A stretch of DNA of 64,000 nt from Prolixibacteraceae bacterium (GTDB taxonomy: Bacteria > Bacteroidota > Bacteroidia > Bacteroidales > Prolixibacteraceae): assembly GCA_023229575.1 (NCBI GenBank), contig JALNYZ010000003.1, positions 124,001 to 188,000 on the forward strand, read 5' to 3'. Positions 59,602 through 64,000 of the stretch are shown in pieces; within the stretch, counting starts at the first letter, position 1; every line of letters begins with the position of its first letter. The notes under the pieces are model-generated. The model was not told where the DNA came from and did no database searches. It saw only the letters and a list, made by a program, of their open reading frames with translations. A program made the position numbers and the translations under genes.

Positions 59602-60717
59602 ATGAAAAAACAATTTAGAATTGCGTTATTGTTCAGTTTGATCCTTCTCCTGATCGGATTTCAAACCTTGGCAAAGAGCCCACGTAAGCCCATCCGTCTG
59701 GCAGTAGCCGGAATGACCCATGGCCATATTCCCCTCATTCTGGGTAGGGCCGACAAAGGGGATTTTGAACTGGTAGGGGTTTATGAACCGAATCAGGAAT
59801 TGGTTCATAAATTGGCACAGCGGTACAATTTTCCTGAAAGTCTGTCGTACAAAAATCTGGGGGAGATGCTCGACAAGGTAAAACCCGATGCGGTGGTGGC
59901 ATTTGGCTCCAATTTTGATCATCTTGCGGTTGTGGAGGCATGTGCGCCCAGGGGGATTCACGTGATGGTGGAAAAACCGTTGGCAGTGAACATGAAGCAT
60001 GCCGAACGGATGGCCGGGCTGGCACGGAAGTACAAGATCCATCTGCTAACCGATTATGAGACTTCGTGGTATCCCTCTTCAGCCCAATCCTTCAAAATGG
60101 TCAATGAGGGGAAATTTGTCGGCACACTTAGAAAAGTGGTGATACACGACGGGCACCAGGGCCCGAAGGAGATTGGGTGTGATCCTGTTTTCCTGGAGTG
60201 GCTTACCGACCCCATCTTAAACGGTGGGGGGGCCATCGTCGATTTCGGTTGTTATGGCGCCAACCTGATGACTGCCCTGACAATGGGAGAAAAGCCGGTT
60301 TCCGTTACCGCTGTCATCCGCCGTTTCAAACCGGATGTTTACCCAAAGGTGGATGATGAAGCAACCATCGTTGTCTCGTACCCTGGATCGCAGTGCATCA
60401 TCCAGGCTTCCTGGAACTGGCCGTTTAGCAGGAAAGATATGGAAATTTATGGTGACAAGGGCTATATTGTGGCAGTGAACGGAAAGGAGATGCGCATCAG
60501 GGGCAAAGATATGGCAGAAGAAAAGTCATTAACTGTTAGTGGGTCGGATGTAGCTGTCTACGAGGATCCATTCTGCTATTTTGCAGATGTCATCCGGGGC
60601 AAAATCACTGAGCCTGAATATGGTACCTACTCACTCGAAAACAACTTGCTAGTAGTAAAAATTTTAGATGCAGCCCGTGCATCTGCAAAGAGCGGCAAGC
60701 GTGTTTCGATAAAATGA
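59602..60717 (+). CDS. Gfo/Idh/MocA family oxidoreductase, exported
   Basis: A 371-residue NAD(P)-dependent sugar/cyclitol dehydrogenase-like protein. An N-terminal hydrophobic signal (FRIALLFSLILLLIGFQTLA) precedes the Rossmann fold (IRLAVAGMTHGHIPLILGRA). The catalytic E-K-P motif is in GIHVMVEKPLAVNMKHAERM. The C-terminal alpha/beta domain has GGGAIVDFGCYGANLMTALT and ASWNWPFSRKDMEIYGDKGY. Exported Gfo/Idh proteins are common in Bacteroidota and often have tightly held NAD. Start ATG 59602 follows an in-frame TTG at 59596. Confidence 0.9.
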   Translation: MKKQFRIALLFSLILLLIGFQTLAKSPRKPIRLAVAGMTHGHIPLILGRADKGDFELVGVYEPNQELVHKLAQRYNFPESLSYKNLGEMLDKVKPDAVVAFGSNFDHLAVVEACAPRGIHVMVEKPLAVNMKHAERMAGLARKYKIHLLTDYETSWYPSSAQSFKMVNEGKFVGTLRKVVIHDGHQGPKEIGCDPVFLEWLTDPILNGGGAIVDFGCYGANLMTALTMGEKPVSVTAVIRRFKPDVYPKVDDEATIVVSYPGSQCIIQASWNWPFSRKDMEIYGDKGYIVAVNGKEMRIRGKDMAEEKSLTVSGSDVAVYEDPFCYFADVIRGKITEPEYGTYSLENNLLVVKILDAARASAKSGKRVSIK

Positions 60718-60719
60718 TT

Positions 60720-61295
60720 TTATTTAAGGACTTTCAGAATAATCTCATCCAGCGTTCGTTTTGGTACATGGTGGACCCGGTTTTCGTCGCGCCAGTATTT
60801 AATTTCGCCATCTTTTATTTCATCCAGTACAACAACCTCTTTCGGCTTACCAAGCGCAAGTACCTGGATGATTTCATATTGATCGGTAATGTTCAATAGT
60901 CCACCAAGCTTCTTTTTGTTGATTGACCTGATGATGCACCCTCCAAAACCGGCCTCCACGGCGCCAAGTAAGATGCTTTGGGATGCGATTCCGTCATCGC
61001 ACATTAAATTGTCCGAAATTTTGGTGTCGAGCATCAGGATTATATAAGCCGTTGGTCGTTCGCCCTCCTCCGGTCCGGGCCAATCCTTCAGATAACCTGC
61101 CCAGGCCAACTGATCAAAGATTTGTGCATTGGAGGCTTCCGATGTACTTAGTATATATTTTATACACTGTGCATTGCGTGCGGAGGCTGAATTGCGTGCC
61201 AAGTCGACCCATTCGCGTAACATGGTGTCCGTTATTCTTTCGGATTGAAAGAACCGTCTGTAACTGCGGTTTTTGAGTATAAGATCTTTTAACAT
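60720..61295 (-). CDS. Nitroreductase family protein
   Basis: A 191-residue FMN-dependent nitroreductase-fold protein. The N-terminal RSYRRFFQSERITDTMLREW, followed by VDLARNSASARNAQCIKYIL, binds FMN phosphate and ring. MCDDGIASQSILLGAVEAGFG is the helix packing at the dimer interface, and IQVLALGKPKE ends the fold. Substrate is unknown; the family reduces nitro compounds, quinones and flavins. It is convergent with the Gfo/Idh gene, 2 nt apart. Confidence 0.9.
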   Translation of the reverse strand: MLKDLILKNRSYRRFFQSERITDTMLREWVDLARNSASARNAQCIKYILSTSEASNAQIFDQLAWAGYLKDWPGPEEGERPTAYIILMLDTKISDNLMCDDGIASQSILLGAVEAGFGGCIIRSINKKKLGGLLNITDQYEIIQVLALGKPKEVVVLDEIKDGEIKYWRDENRVHHVPKRTLDEIILKVLK

Positions 61296-61309
61296 AGGAA
61301 AGTGAACTA

Positions 61310-61423
61310 AAGTGACTAAAGTGACTAAAGTGAACTAAAGTACTTCGGGTGGGCTAGATTAGTGCGAATATTAGGAGTCCCAACTTTAGGCACTTTAGTT
61401 CACTTTAGTCACTTTAGTCACTT
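61310..61423. repeat. Perfect 32-bp inverted repeat made of AGTGACTAAA/AGTGAACTAAA units
   Basis: 61310-61341 and 61392-61423 are exact reverse complements. Each arm consists of tandem copies of (A)GTGACTAAA and GTGAACTAAA, and further units extend to 61301 on the left. The 50-nt spacer has no ORF. The right arm abuts the Gfo/Idh remnant, whose reading frame now terminates inside the repeat. Confidence 0.7.
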
Positions 61424-61711
61424 GTATTATAATAAGTCTTGACAATCTCTTCCAGAACCCAACTGGTGCGTGCAGTGGAATATCCGGTACTAACGCATTT
61501 CCCTTCGCTGCGTAATTCCTGAACGACTTGTTGAAAGAGGAAACGGGATATATTTTCGGGATTCTGAAACCAAAAGTTTTCAATCCCTCTGAGGACCGTC
61601 CCTGCGCATTACGGCTACCAGCCTGGAATGATCTGTTTTGCTTAAAGCCGGACCGCTCTTAAACTCGGTCACATTACCGCAACCGATGATTCCCCAATCT
61701 ATTTTCTGCAT
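61414..61711 (-). pseudogene. Gfo/Idh/MocA oxidoreductase remnant: both ends kept, middle deleted
   Basis: From ATG 61711 the minus strand reads KIDWGIIGCGNVTEFKSGPA, LSKTDHSRLVAVMRRDG, the exact N-terminus of a Gfo/Idh protein. It stops after PQRD. Shifting frame, the next bases give NFWFQNPENISRFLFQQVVQ, ELRSEGKCVSTGYSTARTSW, VLEEIVKTYY, the exact C-terminus of the same family. About 250 central codons are missing. It is a different paralogue from the intact gene at 59602, since it has no signal peptide. Confidence 0.7.
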
Positions 61712-61731
61712 GGATAATTTGTGCAATACAA

Positions 61732-63273
61732 CTATTTTTTGAAATACTTTTGAATCAACTCAACCAACACGGTAATATCTACAGGTTTTGAGATGTAGTC
61801 GTTGCAACCTGATTCAATGGCCCTTTTCCTGTCGCCTTCCGTTCCGAAGGCTGTTTGCGCGATAATCACCACTTTTTGGTTAAACTGACGAATTTGGCGG
61901 GTTGCATCGTAGCCATCTAGTTCGGGCATTTTAATGTCCATTAGAATAAGATCGATGTCGGGATTTGTCCGGCAAATTTCTACCGCCTCCGCACCTGTTG
62001 AGGCCACCAAAGTACGGTTACTAAAAGTATTGGCGACAATTCTCATCAACATTTCAGAATTCTCATTGTCTTCAGCGATCAATATCTTTAGATTCTCTAT
62101 CTTATCTTTCTCATGATCTGCAAGAGCGATTTCATTTGAGACTGTTTTGGCCGGAATGGTAAAGTAGAATGAAGTACCTTCACCTTCAACACTTTCAACC
62201 CATATTTCCCCACTGTGCCTGTCTACAAATTCCTTGCAAAGAAGCAGACCCAATCCGGTACTTTGTTCACCATCAGTGCCCGGACGACTGTTGTTTACGT
62301 TCAGCCGGAAAAGATTTGCAGTCATGGTACTGTTCATGCCAATACCCGTATCTTTTACAACAATGACGGAGGTATTATTTTCCGTGGAATTAGAAGAGAC
62401 AGTCACATTGCCACCTTTTGGAGTAAACTTAATCGCATTTGAAATAAGGTTACGGACAATCGATTGGAGCATATTGGAATCGGCACACACATGCTGATTT
62501 TCAGATAATTGCATAGTAATCTGGATCGCTTTTTTTTGAATAGCATCTTCCAATGTCTTGATAGAATCAGAGACCAATTCCTGCAAATTTATTTGTACCG
62601 GATCAAATACAATTTGCCCTTGTTGCATTCGGGCCCAAACAAGTAAATTCTCGAGCAGATTAAAGAGATTTCTTGATGAATTGTACAAGTCGCGGTTCAT
62701 CTCCTTTTGTTCGGCAGGTGTAATTTCGAAGGAGTCATCAGCCAACAGTTCGGTCAATGACATGAAACCTCCCAGTGGACCGCGAAGGTCGTGCGCAATA
62801 ATGGAGAAAAATTTGTCTTTGGTAGCTACCAGTTCCTGAAGCTTTTTGCTTTGTTCCTGAAGAGTCATGCTTTGCTGGTAAAGCTTAAGATGCGTTTTTA
62901 CCCTCGCGATGACCTCTTCCGCTTTAAAAGGTTTGGTAATAAAATCGACCCCACCAGCCTTTAGTGCATTGACAATATCGTTGGTGTCGTTCAAAGCGCT
63001 AATAAAAATGACCGGAATGTCAGCTAGTTTTTGGTCTTCTTTTAACCGTTTGCAAACTTCAAATCCATCCATATCAGGCATCATGACATCCAGCAGAATC
63101 AGATCCGGTTTCTCCTTTTCAGCAGCCTGTAAGGCCAAAGTTCCGTTGGGGACAGGCCGAACTTTATAGCCCTCTTTTTTAAGGATAAATCCTAAAATTT
63201 TCAGGTTGGCGGCCACATCATCTACAATAAGAATGTTGCCAATATCTTCGGTCAACAGATTTTCTTCGATCAT
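61732..63273 (-). CDS. Hybrid histidine kinase: receiver, HisKA, HATPase, receiver
   Basis: A 513-residue soluble protein. An N-terminal receiver (about 12-128, phospho-Asp in LILLDVMMPDMDGFEVCK) and short coiled coil are followed by HisKA (SIIAHDLRGPLGGF, His about 160). HATPase (NLISNAIKFTPKGG; DTGIGM; STGLGLLLCKEFVDRHSGE) and a second receiver (about 395-510, LILMDIKMPELDGYDATRQI) complete it. Without a sensor domain, its input is probably phosphotransfer to the first receiver from the kinase gene upstream, whose stop overlaps its start by 4 nt (ATGA). Confidence 0.9.
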   Translation of the reverse strand: MIEENLLTEDIGNILIVDDVAANLKILGFILKKEGYKVRPVPNGTLALQAAEKEKPDLILLDVMMPDMDGFEVCKRLKEDQKLADIPVIFISALNDTNDIVNALKAGGVDFITKPFKAEEVIARVKTHLKLYQQSMTLQEQSKKLQELVATKDKFFSIIAHDLRGPLGGFMSLTELLADDSFEITPAEQKEMNRDLYNSSRNLFNLLENLLVWARMQQGQIVFDPVQINLQELVSDSIKTLEDAIQKKAIQITMQLSENQHVCADSNMLQSIVRNLISNAIKFTPKGGNVTVSSNSTENNTSVIVVKDTGIGMNSTMTANLFRLNVNNSRPGTDGEQSTGLGLLLCKEFVDRHSGEIWVESVEGEGTSFYFTIPAKTVSNEIALADHEKDKIENLKILIAEDNENSEMLMRIVANTFSNRTLVASTGAEAVEICRTNPDIDLILMDIKMPELDGYDATRQIRQFNQKVVIIAQTAFGTEGDRKRAIESGCNDYISKPVDITVLVELIQKYFKK

Positions 63274-64000
63274 CCCATTTTCTCCTTTATATGTAAAATC
63301 CCCTGCAACTGATCGTAATCGTAATCTGTGGCCAGATTCAGGAGGAGCTTTGAAAGTTCCGAATTGTCAGCTTCCATGGTATTGATTAGTTGGACCAAAA
63401 GATCCAAATCGGCTACATCAAGGGCATTCTGCATTTTCAACAACATACTATTTGGAATTTTTTTAATAGCCAAAGCAATGGCCTCAGTGTCATGGCTATA
63501 GTTGGTTCTTTCAGTTTCAATTACATTTTCATAAATGTAGTTAATCCCTAATATCTTCCCAATTGTGTTAAACAGATCGTTTTCCCTAAAGGGTTTGCGG
63601 ATATAACCCTGCATACCCAACTCCTGTATTTTCTTCAACTCGTCTTCAAAAGTACTGGCTGTCAGTGCAACTATTGGGGTTTTCTGACCTTTTTCCGTAG
63701 CTTTGATCCGCCGGGTAGCCTCGTAGCCATCCATAACAGGCATGCGCATGTCCATCAAAATTAGATGAGGACTCCACGATTCAAATTTTTCAATGGCTTC
63801 TTCACCATTAACAGCTTCCTCAGTTTCAAATCCAACCAATTTGAGCAGATTCGAAGCAACTTTCAGGTTATCGTTTCTGTCGTCAACGACCAAAATCCGA
63901 TAAGTTGTATTGCTGCTTTCGATACCGATTACTCCTTTCCGTTCACTTTTTTCAATTGCATCCGCGTTTCCATCCTTTATCTCAACTTGGAAAGTAAAAA
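63270..64000 (-). CDS. Hybrid histidine kinase, C-terminal part (HATPase end plus receiver), cut by the window edge
   Basis: The frame continues past the first internal Met (63893) to the right edge. The bases up to 64000 read FTFQVEIKDGNADAIEKSER, the last strand of a HATPase_c domain and a linker. A receiver follows (YRILVVDDRNDNLKVASNLL; phospho-Asp in LILMDMRMPVMDGYEATRRI; conserved Thr and Lys in VALTAS and IRKPF). A roughly 90-residue helical tail after it resembles a degenerate HPt without an obvious phospho-His. The sensor part lies outside the window. Confidence 0.85.
   Translation of the reverse strand, partial: FTFQVEIKDGNADAIEKSERKGVIGIESSNTTYRILVVDDRNDNLKVASNLLKLVGFETEEAVNGEEAIEKFESWSPHLILMDMRMPVMDGYEATRRIKATEKGQKTPIVALTASTFEDELKKIQELGMQGYIRKPFRENDLFNTIGKILGINYIYENVIETERTNYSHDTEAIALAIKKIPNSMLLKMQNALDVADLDLLVQLINTMEADNSELSKLLLNLATDYDYDQLQGILHIKEKMG

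Noticed and set aside
61301..61423. CRISPR array
   Set aside because: The repeated GTGACTAAA units have no spacers and are arranged as an inverted repeat. No cas gene is present.

Overview
The window looks like a chromosomal segment of a Bacteroidota bacterium, most likely an environmental Marinilabiliales/Prolixibacteraceae-type member. The lineage is inferred, not shown by a marker gene. Support comes from an Oar-type TonB-dependent receptor with a carboxypeptidase-like N-terminal domain, DUF4403, DUF4833, DUF6599 and DUF6695 proteins, hybrid histidine kinases, lipoprotein-anchored efflux adaptors, AT-rich intergenic DNA and promoters with the Bacteroidota -7 box TAnnTTTG. I saw no rRNA, tRNA, CRISPR array, complete insertion sequence or phage.

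Layout. 0-8 kb: the tail of a cytochrome c gene, then a six-gene operon for a MacAB-TolC-like ABC export system with three different lipoprotein adaptors. 8-10 kb: a DUF423 protein, a small conserved-looking ORF, a stand-alone Ric/ScdA N-terminal domain, and remnants of a cupredoxin gene and thiL. 10-15 kb: the Oar receptor and a FucP/GluP-type sugar permease. 15.3-27.6 kb: an ECF sigma factor with a tiny zinc-finger anti-sigma, followed by a cluster of thiol, disulfide and sulfur genes. 27.7-34.7 kb: an L,D-transpeptidase, a hybrid kinase, a START protein, a CoA-binding protein, L-2-hydroxyglutarate oxidase and a class IV aminotransferase. 34.8-38.7 kb: a GH28 pectinase, a GH13 amylase and a membrane-protein/XRE-regulator pair. 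38.7-45.5 kb: AcpH, a Tat-targeted small protein, TrhO, a membrane pyrophosphatase and DUF4403. 45.5-48.8 kb: repeat-rich DNA around a Fic gene, a GH16 remnant and a secreted hypothetical. 48.8-64 kb: a secreted isoaspartyl methyltransferase, a CHASE kinase, a two-domain secreted hydrolase-like protein, an acyl-CoA ligase, an acetate transporter, a broken DUF362 gene with DUF6599, ORF6N, a Gfo/Idh oxidoreductase, a nitroreductase, a Gfo/Idh remnant and two overlapping hybrid kinase genes.

The most interesting signal is at 15.3-27.6 kb. Five transcription units carry the same two-part upstream motif, TGTCAGG, then 14-15 nt, then CGACtsTT. They encode a periplasmic thioredoxin plus DUF4833, a second CPVC thioredoxin-like protein, an OB-fold protein plus YceI, a four-gene operon (DUF4395, cysteine-dioxygenase-like, animal-type CSAD/GAD-like decarboxylase, DUF6695), and a rhodanese-thioredoxin fusion. 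I infer a local regulon of the ECF sigma factor at 15366, dedicated to thiol/sulfane-sulfur stress, that may make hypotaurine from cysteine.

A second theme is decay. At least seven gene fragments (cupredoxin, thiL, AhpD-like, Dabb, GH16, DUF362, Gfo/Idh) remain, several keeping both ends with the middle deleted. Two long REP-type palindrome pairs and other inverted repeats lie in the same kind of intergenic DNA.
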